This document shows, piece by piece, positions 1 to 8,199 of a stretch of 64,000 nucleotides of DNA. Where the stretch lies: the NCBI GenBank assembly GCA_019192445.1, contig JAHCMK010000007.1:96919-160918 (forward strand), read 5' to 3'. The position numbers were made by a program, and so were the translations under genes. The notes below the pieces were generated by a model. It saw only the letters and a list, made by a program, of their open reading frames with translations, made no database searches and was not told where the DNA came from. The DNA is from Oceanococcus sp. HetDA_MAG_MS8 (GTDB lineage: Bacteria; Pseudomonadota; Gammaproteobacteria; Nevskiales; Oceanococcaceae). How positions within the stretch are numbered: position 1 is the stretch's first letter; each line of letters opens with the position of its first letter.

Positions 1-1416
1 CAGAGTTTCGGGCGAGGTTTGCTCGCCGACGATGATTTCCACCAGCGGCATCTTCTCGGCGGGCGAGAAGTAATGCAGGCCGATGAAGTTCTCCGGCGCC
101 TTGCTGGCCTTGGCCAGGCCGGTGATGGGCAGGGTAGAGGTGTTCGAGGCAAACACCCCGCCGGCGGCCATCACTTCTTCCGATTCTTTGGTGACCTGGG
201 CCTTGAGCTCACGATCCTCAAACACCGCTTCGATGATCAGGTCGCAACCGGCCAAGTCATCAGCAGACGCTGTTGGCGTGATGCGATTGAGCAGCTCTTG
301 CCCGGCCTCTTTGGTCATCTTGTTGCGGCCGACCAGCTTCTGCACAATGCCTTCGGCATAGGCCTTGCCTTTGTCGGCGCCTTCCTGGCTTACGTCTTTG
401 ACTACGGTTTCGAAACCGGCCTTGGCCGAAACATAAGTAATGCCTGCGCCCATCATGCCAGCGCCCAATACACCCACCTTGGTAAAGCGGGATTTCTCCA
501 CCCCAGCCGGGCGGGAGGCGCCTTTTTTGATTTCGTTCAGGCCATACCAGAAGGTACCGATGGTGTTCTTGGCCACTTGGCTGACCACGCAGTTGGCGAA
601 GTAGCGGGCCTCGGTGTCGCAGCCGGTGTCGAAGTCCACCAAGCAGCCTTCGAACACGCAGGACATGATGTTCTGCGGTGCCGGGTATAGACCTTGGGTT
701 TTGTCCCGCAGCATGGAAGGGGCAATGGCCAGCATTTGCACCACGGCCGGATGCTTGGGATCGCCGCCGGGGATCTTGAAGCCTTTTTGATCCCAGGGCT
801 GGCTAGCCTTGGGGTTGGCCACACACCAGGCTTTGGCCTGGGCCAGCATGTCTTCGGGCGTATCGGCGATGGCATCAATCCAGCCCTGGGCCTTGGCCGC
901 ATCCACGCGCAGCTCTTTGCCCTCAAGCAGGAAGGGCATGGCTTTCTGCAAGCCCATCATGCGTGGCAGGCGCTGGGTGCCACCGCCACCGGGCAGCAGG
1001 CCCAGCTTGACTTCCGGCAAGCCGAACTTGGCCTTAGGATTGTTCAATGCCACCCGGTAGTGACAGGCAAGAGCTAGCTCCAGGCCGCCGCCCAGGGCGG
1101 TGCCGTTGAGCGCGGCCACCACCGGTTTGCCGGTGGTTTCCAGGCGGCGAATCAGCGCCTGGAAGGCCTTGGAGGCTTCATAGGCTTCTTGCGGGTCGGT
1201 GATCTTGAAGACCTTATCGATATCCGCCCCGGCCAAAAATTCTTTCTTGCCGGAGGTCAGAATCACGCCTTTGATGCTGTCATCGCTTTCCACATCAGCG
1301 ATAGCCTGGGCAAAGGGGTCGGTGAGTTCTTCGTTGAGCACATTCATCGACCGCCCCGGCATGTCCAGGGTGAGGGTGAGAATGCCGTCGGCGTCGAGGT
1401 TGCGGGTAATACTCAT
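1..1416 (-). CDS. fadB: FadB-like 3-hydroxyacyl-CoA dehydrogenase/enoyl-CoA hydratase (partial, C-terminus outside window)
   Basis: Multifunctional beta-oxidation enzyme: the N-terminal crotonase half hydrates trans-2-enoyl-CoA and the following half oxidises 3-hydroxyacyl-CoA with NAD. Reading from the ATG at 1416 gives MSITRNLDADGILTLTLDM; the crotonase segment shows KEFLAGADIDK and ALNGTALGGGLELALA (oxyanion-hole region), and near residue 320 a dinucleotide-binding stretch KVGVLGAGMMGAGI starts the dehydrogenase domain, which keeps SNTSTLPI and HYFSPAEKMPLVEI. The 472 visible codons run off the left edge in frame, so the dehydrogenase C-terminus is missing from the window, not from the gene. 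It starts 3 nt after the thiolase stop, with GAGAGG as ribosome binding site inside the end of the thiolase, so the two are co-translated. FadB versus FadJ cannot be settled from the visible part. Confidence 0.9.
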   Translation of the reverse strand, partial: MSITRNLDADGILTLTLDMPGRSMNVLNEELTDPFAQAIADVESDDSIKGVILTSGKKEFLAGADIDKVFKITDPQEAYEASKAFQALIRRLETTGKPVVAALNGTALGGGLELALACHYRVALNNPKAKFGLPEVKLGLLPGGGGTQRLPRMMGLQKAMPFLLEGKELRVDAAKAQGWIDAIADTPEDMLAQAKAWCVANPKASQPWDQKGFKIPGGDPKHPAVVQMLAIAPSMLRDKTQGLYPAPQNIMSCVFEGCLVDFDTGCDTEARYFANCVVSQVAKNTIGTFWYGLNEIKKGASRPAGVEKSRFTKVGVLGAGMMGAGITYVSAKAGFETVVKDVSQEGADKGKAYAEGIVQKLVGRNKMTKEAGQELLNRITPTASADDLAGCDLIIEAVFEDRELKAQVTKESEEVMAAGGVFASNTSTLPITGLAKASKAPENFIGLHYFSPAEKMPLVEIIVGEQTSPETL

Positions 1417-1419
1417 GAT

Positions 1420-2624
<1,205 letters not shown>

Positions 2625-2635
2625 TTTATGCCTCG

Positions 2636-2651
2636 GGTAATAGTGATTACC
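2636..2651. promoter_or_regulatory. Candidate TetR-family operator between the thiolase and the regulator gene
   Basis: GGTAATAGTGATTACC is a palindrome with 6-bp arms and a 4-nt centre, lying 12 bp upstream of the thiolase ATG. The half-site TGATTACC recurs at 2766-2773, directly before the regulator start at 2775. A second, weaker inverted repeat (ACTCG...CGAGT) is at 2729-2749. The placement in front of both divergent genes is what an autoregulating TetR repressor would use. Seen in sequence; binding is inferred. Confidence 0.4.
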
Positions 2652-2774
2652 GAATGTCTGAGGGCACGATATGTGTCCCCTCCAAGGGAAGGGCCAAACT
2701 AGCCCATAAATTCTTGCAGTGCAATAAGACTCGACTCTTGTGTACGAGTTCAAAAAGGGAAATAATGATTACCA

Positions 2775-3410
2775 ATGAGCAAGAAAACACCGTCAAAAGG
2801 CCTTCCTCCATGCCCTGCCAGCCTGCGCCCGGCAACGCGCCGGCGAGTGGAGCAGGCGGTACTGGATATTTTCTCCCGGCAGGAGTTTCATAAGGTCAGC
2901 CTGTCCGAGGTAGCCAAGCAGGCTCAGGTGAGTCTGCAGACCATTTACAAGTACTACGGCAGCAAGGAATTCCTGCTGTTCGCGACCATCGACGCGATGT
3001 TTTCGGGCTTGGCCGCGCGGATGATCGAGCACCTACAGGGGATTGAGACCTTTGCCGATAAGCTTCGCAAAGTGATCTGGGTCATGTTCGATTACTTTGA
3101 GCGCCATCCGCGCCTCGCGCAGGTGGTGATCAGTTCGGTGTACCTGAACTCCTGGGCGCGGACGGATGCATTTCGCCAACCAGAGCTGACCGGTGTTTTC
3201 CTTAAGGTGCTCCGCGATGGGCGTGAGGCCGGCGTTCTGACCGATGAAGTCGATGAACTCGTAATCATGGATGTGATCATCGGGATCGTCGCGCGGCGTA
3301 TCACCATGTCGAGTCTGCGCCACAAAGCCGAGCCGCTCACCGCGCAAACCGGGCCGATTTTCAACATGGTGTGGCGGGCCATTACCCCGCCGCCACGCCT
3401 CGCCGTATAA
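2775..3410 (+). CDS. TetR/AcrR family transcriptional regulator
   Basis: DNA-binding regulator of 211 residues, within the usual TetR size. The N-terminal helix-turn-helix domain is clear at about residues 20-65: [17 protein letters not shown], then [27 protein letters not shown], the canonical recognition helix and YxYFxxKExL-like end. The rest is a helical ligand-binding and dimerisation domain with no assignable effector. It is divergently transcribed from the thiolase/FadB genes with 150 bp between starts, so the likely targets are these beta-oxidation genes and itself, and the likely effector an acyl-CoA; this is inference from position. The ATG at 2775 was chosen because it gives a normal-length arm before the helix-turn-helix; GGGAAA lies about 12 nt upstream. 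Confidence 0.9.
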   Translation: MSKKTPSKGLPPCPASLRPATRRRVEQAVLDIFSRQEFHKVSLSEVAKQAQVSLQTIYKYYGSKEFLLFATIDAMFSGLAARMIEHLQGIETFADKLRKVIWVMFDYFERHPRLAQVVISSVYLNSWARTDAFRQPELTGVFLKVLRDGREAGVLTDEVDELVIMDVIIGIVARRITMSSLRHKAEPLTAQTGPIFNMVWRAITPPPRLAV

Positions 3411-3427
3411 AAAAGTGCACGCAGGGC

Positions 3428-3457
3428 TTGAGTAAGCCCTTAGGCTGCAGGCATAAT
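3428..3457 (+). promoter_or_regulatory. Candidate sigma-70 promoter for rpsP-rimM-trmD-rplS
   Basis: TTGAGT (3428-3433), an 18-nt spacer, and CATAAT (3452-3457) lie 52 nt upstream of rpsP. The -35 box overlaps a small perfect hairpin (AGGGCTT-gagt-AAGCCCT, 3423-3440), which could be the end signal of the upstream regulator gene although no U-run follows. Confidence 0.45.
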
Positions 3458-3508
3458 TGCGGGTTTCATGGGCCTAGCCCAGTCTATTCATCAGGATTTC
3501 AAGACTTC

Positions 3509-3829
3509 ATGGTCAAGATTCGCCTGGCGCGCGGTGGCGCCAAGAAAAAGCCCTTCTACCACATCGTGGCTGCAGACATTCGTTCGCGCCGTGACGGCCG
3601 TTCCATTGAGCGTCTGGGTTTCTGGAACCCGGTTGCCCGTGGTAAAGACGAAACCTTGCGTCTAGACCTGGATCGTGTGGATCACTGGGTGAGCAACGGC
3701 GCCGAAATGAGCGATCGTGTTGCTGCTCTGGTGCGTAACCTGCGCAAGGAGCGCGCTCAGGCTCCAGAAGCTGTGCCCGCCGCAGAAGCTGCAGCCCCGG
3801 CGGCTGCCGAAGACGCTGCCGCCAGCTAA
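3509..3829 (+). CDS. rpsP: 30S ribosomal protein S16
   Basis: Small-subunit ribosomal protein needed for 30S assembly. [20 protein letters not shown] followed by [19 protein letters not shown] is the hallmark S16 N-terminus. At 106 residues it is longer than the roughly 80-residue core because of an Ala/Pro/Glu-rich tail (from about residue 85), a common low-complexity extension. First gene of the classical rpsP-rimM-trmD-rplS operon. The open frame extends upstream, but the S16 core starts exactly at the ATG at 3509, with AGGAT 10-14 nt before it. Confidence 0.97.
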   Translation: MVKIRLARGGAKKKPFYHIVAADIRSRRDGRSIERLGFWNPVARGKDETLRLDLDRVDHWVSNGAEMSDRVAALVRNLRKERAQAPEAVPAAEAAAPAAAEDAAAS

Positions 3830-3836
3830 AAGCCCG

Positions 3837-4361
3837 GTGCGCAAGTCGTCCGAGGTTGTGCTCGGGCGTATTCGCGGGGTTTTTGGGGTGCATGGCTGGG
3901 TGCGGGTAGAGTCCTTCACCGAAGAGCCCTTAGACATCCTCGACTACACACCCTGGTCTGTTCATGCACGGGCCGGGGTGTTGTCGTTGGTGCCTCTGCA
4001 AGGCCGCTGGCAAGGGCCCGGCTTGGTGGTGCAGCTCGGTACCACTGATGGCGGTGTTATCGCTGATCGGGAGTACGCCCAAACCCTGCTGAACGCCGAG
4101 ATCACCGTTCCCCGCAGTGCCTTGCCCACAGCCGGCGAGGACGAAATCTACCTGGTCGACCTGGTGGGTATGCGGGTGCATGGCAACGACGGCCATGACT
4201 TCGGCCGCATTACCCGGGTATTGGATAATGGGGTGCAGCCGGTGATGGAACTGGACGAGGGCGCGCAGCTCATTCCCTTTGTTCGCGGCCCTGTAGTCAC
4301 ACGCACCGATGTTGCGGCTGGGGTTGTCACCTTGGCCTGGACGGCCGAGTATGCGCTTTGA
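3837..4361 (+). CDS. rimM: Ribosome maturation factor RimM
   Basis: Assembly factor that binds S19 and helps mature the 30S head. The N-terminal RimM domain shows VVLGRIRGVFGVHGWVRV; the PRC-barrel half shows EIYLVDLVGMRVH, GRITRVLDNG and LIPFVRGPVV. A GTG at 3837, 7 nt after the rpsP stop, gives a 174-residue protein of normal family length; a GTG slightly downstream (about 3858) is an alternative and no ribosome binding site is strong. The 3' end overlaps trmD by 11 nt, pointing to translational coupling. Confidence 0.93.
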   Translation: MRKSSEVVLGRIRGVFGVHGWVRVESFTEEPLDILDYTPWSVHARAGVLSLVPLQGRWQGPGLVVQLGTTDGGVIADREYAQTLLNAEITVPRSALPTAGEDEIYLVDLVGMRVHGNDGHDFGRITRVLDNGVQPVMELDEGAQLIPFVRGPVVTRTDVAAGVVTLAWTAEYAL

Positions 4362-5082
4362 CCTGATTACCGTTTTCCCAGGGGTGGTGGCCGACTTTGG
4401 TCGCCTCGGAGTCACTGGAGATGCGGTCCGTGCTGGCAAGCTCAGCTTACGCGGGCATAACCTGCGCGATTTCGCTGGCGACAGCGGCCGGCCCGACGAC
4501 ACGCCCTACGGGGGCGGGGCGGGAATGCTGCTTCAGGCCGAGCCCTTGGCGCAGGCTATAGAGGCTGTGCGCGGGATGGCACCGAGCAAGCGGCCGGTCA
4601 TCGCTCTTGGTCCTCATGGCCGGCCCTTTACGCAGGTGGCCGCACAGCAGCTCAGAGACGTGGGTGGCGCCATTGTGGTTTGTGGTCGCTACGAAGGTTG
4701 GGATGAGCGGCTGAATAGCTTGGTCGACGAATGCTTTTCGCTCGGGGACTTCATTATGTCGGGCGCGGAGCTTCCTGCTTTGTGCATTGTTGATGCCTGT
4801 GCACGCTTAATTCCGGGTGTGCTCGGCGCCGAAGACGCCTTAGACAGTGAAAGCTTTGTTGACGATTTGCTTGAATTCCCGCAATATACGCGGCCTTACG
4901 AATGGCGGGGCCAAGTGGTTCCGCCTGTTTTGTTATCGGGTAACCATGCTGAAATCGCGCGTTGGCGCCGTCAGCAGTCCCTCGGTCGTACTTTTATCCG
5001 ACGGCCAGACTTGCTCGATAACTTGAATTTATCCGCTGATGATCGCGCACTCCTGCGCGAGTTTCTTGAATCTGAGAGTTGA
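4351..5082 (+). CDS. trmD: tRNA (guanine-N1-)-methyltransferase TrmD
   Basis: Methylates G37 of tRNAs reading CCN, CUN and CGG codons, preventing +1 frameshifting. SPOUT-fold marks are present: [11 protein letters not shown] start, [39 protein letters not shown] and [13 protein letters not shown]; the trefoil-knot SAM site lies in these last stretches. 243 residues is typical. The family more often has SIGDYVLSGGELPA, so [13 protein letters not shown] is a mild variant. Starts inside rimM and ends 2 nt before the rplS start. Confidence 0.97.
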   Translation: MRFDLITVFPGVVADFGRLGVTGDAVRAGKLSLRGHNLRDFAGDSGRPDDTPYGGGAGMLLQAEPLAQAIEAVRGMAPSKRPVIALGPHGRPFTQVAAQQLRDVGGAIVVCGRYEGWDERLNSLVDECFSLGDFIMSGAELPALCIVDACARLIPGVLGAEDALDSESFVDDLLEFPQYTRPYEWRGQVVPPVLLSGNHAEIARWRRQQSLGRTFIRRPDLLDNLNLSADDRALLREFLESES

Positions 5083-5084
5083 AC

Positions 5085-5444
5085 ATGCACGCGCTGGTCC
5101 AGGCGATTGAAGCCGAACAAATGCAAAAGGACGTCCCGGACTTTGCCCCCGGTGACACTGTTGTCGTTCAAGTAAAGGTGAAGGAAGGCGACCGCGAGCG
5201 TCTGCAGGCCTTCGAAGGTGTGGTGATTGCCAAGCGTAACCGCGGCCTGAACTCCGCTTTTACGGTCCGCAAAATTTCCCACGGTGAGGGTGTGGAGCGC
5301 ACCTTCCAAACCTACAGCCCACTGATTGCTGAGATTCAGCTCAAGCGTCGCGGTAAAGTTCGCCGCGCCAAGCTCTACTACCTGCGTGATCTGCGTGGTA
5401 AGGCTGCCCGCATTAAAGAAAAGCTGGCTCACAAGGCCAAGTAA
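5085..5444 (+). CDS. rplS: 50S ribosomal protein L19
   Basis: Large-subunit protein at the 30S-50S interface. Recognised by [43 protein letters not shown] and [13 protein letters not shown], all L19 signatures; 119 residues is usual. The ATG at 5085 was taken over a TTG 6 nt upstream; GAGAG lies 7-11 nt before it. Last gene of the operon, closed by the terminator at 5496. Confidence 0.97.
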   Translation: MHALVQAIEAEQMQKDVPDFAPGDTVVVQVKVKEGDRERLQAFEGVVIAKRNRGLNSAFTVRKISHGEGVERTFQTYSPLIAEIQLKRRGKVRRAKLYYLRDLRGKAARIKEKLAHKAK

Positions 5445-5495
5445 CCTGCCTGAGTTCCTCTGGCTCGGCCAGGGAATTTACGGCCAAATAATGAG

Positions 5496-5525
5496 AACGC
5501 CCGCTACCTGCGGGCGTTTTTTTTT
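5496..5525 (+). terminator. Rho-independent terminator after rplS
   Basis: AACGCCCGC-tacct-GCGGGCGTT forms a perfect 9-bp stem with a 5-nt loop, followed by a run of T to 5525. Strong intrinsic terminator for the rpsP operon. Confidence 0.93.
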
Positions 5526-5567
5526 GCCTGGCCTAGGTGTGGGCTAGACAAACCCGCATCGGGAGCT

Positions 5568-5583
5568 TGTGAAAAAAATCACA
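5568..5583. promoter_or_regulatory. CRP-like operator
   Basis: TGTGA-aaaaaa-TCACA is an exact match to the Crp half-site arrangement TGTGA-N6-TCACA, 12 nt upstream of a short ORF (5596) and 67 nt upstream of the DUF5666 gene. It does not match the FNR pattern TTGAT-N4-ATCAA. A Crp/Vfr-type regulator is the expected binder; this is inferred from the motif alone. Confidence 0.45.
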
Positions 5584-5595
5584 CAGGAGTAGATT

Positions 5596-5667
5596 ATGGA
5601 AAACGGTGCAATAGTTGCACCGGTTCCAATCTGGCTCATTGAGGTGTTACATGGTGATGTTTCTTAG
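5596..5667 (+). CDS. Putative 23-residue leader peptide upstream of and overlapping the DUF5666 gene
   Basis: A short frame starts MENGAIVAP and ends LHGDVS, with AGGAG 7 nt before its ATG, a better ribosome binding site than that of the following gene. Its last 17 nt overlap the DUF5666 start (5651) in another frame, so ribosomes finishing it would stop just inside that gene: a layout for translational coupling. Its early codons lie within an inverted repeat, CGGTGCAA-tag-TTGCACCG (5604-5622), that could fold in the mRNA or be an operator. No similarity is recognised; whether the peptide is made is unknown. Confidence 0.35.
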   Translation: MENGAIVAPVPIWLIEVLHGDVS

Positions 5668-7162
5668 GTCTAGTGCTGCTTTGTTCGCGGCAGTGGCGGT
5701 TGCGGCTTGCGGTGGTGGTTCCAGCGCGGATTTGTCAGGTACGGGAAAGAAAAGCCAAGTTGATGGCACGGTCACCGGGTTCGGCTCGATTATCGTGGAC
5801 GGCGTGCGCTATCCCACGCCCAATGTGCAGGTGGACGCAGATGGTGACGCTGGAACTCTGCAGGATCTCAGCGTGGGTATGGTGGTTTCGCTGCGGGTGA
5901 ATGAGGCCGGCGAAGCAATCTTTGTACGCTACCGCGACAATGTCGAGGGCCCGGTATCGAGCGTGGACATGGACAGGGAAGAGTTTGTGGTGCTCGGTCA
6001 AACGGTGCGGGTGGATGAACTGACCACCTTCGAGGATGTATCACTGGCGACGCTACAGGTGGGCGACCGCGTCGAAGTTAGTGGGGCAGTGGACACCGAT
6101 GGCGCAATCCTGGCCTCGTTTGTCGAGTTGGAAACGGATGGGCTCGACGGGGAAGAAGTACTGGGCAATGTGCGTGACTTGGATACAGCCGCATTGACCT
6201 TCCGCATCAATGATCTGGTGGTGGACTACAGCGCTGCCTCGGTGGATGTCACCGGTGGTCTGCGGAATGGCCCGCCGGTCGAAGTAGAAGGCGTTTTGAA
6301 TGCAGATACAGGCGTACTGCAGGCGACCGAAGTCGAATCCTTCGATGTGGTGGTACGTGCGCCTGGTGAAGACGACCTCGATGAGGAGGAGCAGGAGTTG
6401 TCCGTCTCTGGTGTGGTCCGTGATCTGGCCGCTGATGGCAGCCGTTTTTCGCTCAACCAGTTCACCGTATTGGTTACGCCCACAACCGAGTTTGATGACG
6501 ATGGCCCGCAGACTTTGTCAGTCCGCCAACGGGTGGAGGTCGACGGTGTTCTGAACGAATTCGGCGAGTTGGTGGCCACGGAGATTGAGGTGCAGCCTAA
6601 GGTGGACTTCGAGATTGAGGGTACCGTCGATGCTGTGGATATCACTGCTGGTACCTTAACGCTGTTGGGTGGTGTCACGGTGACGGTGACGGAGGACACC
6701 AGCTTCAAGGATGACAGCGATCAGCCGGTACGCGAGTTCGGATTGGCGGATATCAATCCAGGTGATCGGGTGGAAATTGTTGGCGTGTCGGAGTCGGAAC
6801 GAATTGTGGCTATTCGGCTAGAACGCGAAGATAGCGATGATGATGAGGATGGCGACGGCGAGCGCGATGGTGACAAGCTGCGCGGTGCGGTAACGCAGGC
6901 GGATGCCAACAGCAGTCAGTTTGTCGTGCAGGGCACGACGGTGCAGGTGGATGCATCGACTGAGTTTGAGGGCTACGCCGACGCGGCGGATTTCTTTGCT
7001 CGGATACGGCCGGGTGATCAGGTAGAGGTCGAGGGGCGCTACAGTGCTGGCACAATGACTTTGATCGCAACTGAAGTTGAAGCTGAAGAACGCGACGAAG
7101 ACGACGAAGACGACGAAGACGACGAAGACGACGAAGATGATGAGGTCGATGAGGACGAGTGA
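5651..7162 (+). CDS. DUF5666 domain-containing lipoprotein with acidic tail
   Basis: Predicted exported lipoprotein of unknown function, 503 residues. The N-terminus MVMFLRSSAALFAAVAVAACGGG is a lipoprotein signal with lipobox VAAC, mature end Cys-Gly-Gly-Gly. The body consists of repeated DUF5666-like beta units, each with phrases such as VDGTVTGFGSIIVDGV, LSVGMVVSLRV, LQVGDRVEVSG, INPGDRVEIVG and RPGDQVEVEGRYSAG, at least five times between about residues 30 and 470. The last 30 residues are almost only Glu and Asp, encoded by a 9-bp tandem repeat. ATG 5651 has GAGG 6 nt upstream; ATG 5657 is an alternative. It is followed by a DUF6502 gene, probably in the same transcript, and preceded by a CRP-like site. 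The acidic tail could bind divalent cations; that is a guess. Confidence 0.85.
   Translation: MVMFLRSSAALFAAVAVAACGGGSSADLSGTGKKSQVDGTVTGFGSIIVDGVRYPTPNVQVDADGDAGTLQDLSVGMVVSLRVNEAGEAIFVRYRDNVEGPVSSVDMDREEFVVLGQTVRVDELTTFEDVSLATLQVGDRVEVSGAVDTDGAILASFVELETDGLDGEEVLGNVRDLDTAALTFRINDLVVDYSAASVDVTGGLRNGPPVEVEGVLNADTGVLQATEVESFDVVVRAPGEDDLDEEEQELSVSGVVRDLAADGSRFSLNQFTVLVTPTTEFDDDGPQTLSVRQRVEVDGVLNEFGELVATEIEVQPKVDFEIEGTVDAVDITAGTLTLLGGVTVTVTEDTSFKDDSDQPVREFGLADINPGDRVEIVGVSESERIVAIRLEREDSDDDEDGDGERDGDKLRGAVTQADANSSQFVVQGTTVQVDASTEFEGYADAADFFARIRPGDQVEVEGRYSAGTMTLIATEVEAEERDEDDEDDEDDEDDEDDEVDEDE
7094..7138 (+). repeat. Five tandem copies of a 9-bp unit coding for Asp-Glu-Asp
   Basis: The unit GACGAAGAC is repeated five times in a row (the last copy ends in T), encoding the acidic tail of the DUF5666 protein. 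Such a run can change copy number by slippage without breaking the frame. Confidence 0.9.
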
Positions 7163-7255
7163 TCCTCAGCGTGGGAGGAGGTCGGCAGCGTTGTGGCTGC
7201 CGGCCATCGCATGCCATGTGGCGGCGGTTATGGCTAAGCAGAAGGAGCTAGAGAC

Positions 7256-8065
7256 ATGACAGGGGAGTCGCGCACACTCAACCTTGCTCTGCGCAGAATC
7301 TTGCGACCTTTGGCGCGCTTCTGCCTGGCGCAGGGTGTGTCCGCACCCCAGTTCTACGACTTGGTCAAGCAAGAGTTCGTCGCCGCGGCTTTGGAGAAGA
7401 AAGGCCGCGATGGTAAGCGCCAAACCAAGTCTGCAATCGCCTTGGCCACAGGACTAACTCGAGTGGAAGTGAGTAAGCAGTGGGGCTCACACTCGGAGAA
7501 CGATGCGCCTGCGCAAACACGGGTGAATTATGGTCAACGGCTAGTCGCGGCATGGGTGCGCGAGCCGGCGTTTACAGAAGCTCCTGGCAAGCCGCGCCCA
7601 CTGGCTTTTGATGCGGATGAGTGTAGTTTTGCGGAGTTAGTGCGACGTTTCGGCGCCAATATGCCTCCACGGGCGGCGCTGGACGAACTTCTTGAGAGAG
7701 GCGTCGTCAGTGATGATGGGCAGTACATTCGGCTGCTCCGCCGGAGCTACATACCCGAAGGGCTTAGTCCAGAGAAAGTGACCCTACTCGGCATTGATGG
7801 TGCTGCGATGCTTGGAACGCTGGAGCATAATCTTCGCCCCGGGGTAAGGCCGCGCTTCGAGCGTAAGGTGAGTTTTCGCCACCTGAATGCGGCAGGCGTA
7901 GCCTTGCTTAAGCAGCGGGCCGAGGAGCAAGGGCAGCCTCTGTTGGAGGCCTTGGACGCCGAGTTGGCGAAATTTGCGGCAGATGAGGCGAGTGAAGATA
8001 CCGCTCACGCGGGCCTGGGGATTTATATTTACGAGGAGCCAGATCACCCTTCCAGCGAATCCTAG
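7256..8065 (+). CDS. DUF6502 family protein
   Basis: Cytoplasmic protein of unknown function, 269 residues, no signal peptide. The N-terminal part LRRILRPLARFCLAQGVSAPQFYDLVKQEFVAAA, with SAIALATGLTRVEVSK, looks like a winged-helix or other DNA-binding helical region (residues about 10-75), a pattern I associate with DUF6502. The middle part (FAELVRRFGANMPPRAALDELLERGVV) resembles another small helical domain. The start has AAGGAG 8 nt upstream. It lies 93 bp after the DUF5666 lipoprotein gene; a GGCAGC...GCTGCC hairpin sits between them. If the N-terminus binds DNA, it may regulate this small operon; this is inference. Confidence 0.75.
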   Translation: MTGESRTLNLALRRILRPLARFCLAQGVSAPQFYDLVKQEFVAAALEKKGRDGKRQTKSAIALATGLTRVEVSKQWGSHSENDAPAQTRVNYGQRLVAAWVREPAFTEAPGKPRPLAFDADECSFAELVRRFGANMPPRAALDELLERGVVSDDGQYIRLLRRSYIPEGLSPEKVTLLGIDGAAMLGTLEHNLRPGVRPRFERKVSFRHLNAAGVALLKQRAEEQGQPLLEALDAELAKFAADEASEDTAHAGLGIYIYEEPDHPSSES

Positions 8066-8144
8066 CGGTGTATCAGGCACGGGGTTGCTCAGCAGGGGCG
8101 GCTCGGCGAGTGGCCCAGCGGCGCTAGCCGAGTGCACACACCCA

Positions 8145-8174
8145 CAAAAAAGCCATCAGCCTGAGGCTGATGGC
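8145..8174 (-). terminator. Rho-independent terminator of the M4 protease gene
   Basis: A perfect 10-bp stem, GCCATCAGCC-tga-GGCTGATGGC (8152-8174), is followed on the minus strand by six T (8146-8151 as A on the plus strand), 26 nt after the protease stop codon. Confidence 0.9.
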
Positions 8175-8199
8175 CGGTGATCAAAGTTGTCAGCAAGCC

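Noticed and set aside
2729..2749. ACTCG...CGAGT inverted repeat as the main TetR operator
   Set aside because: The arms are only 5 bp with an 11-nt centre; the GGTAAT...ATTACC palindrome is better and has a matching half-site.
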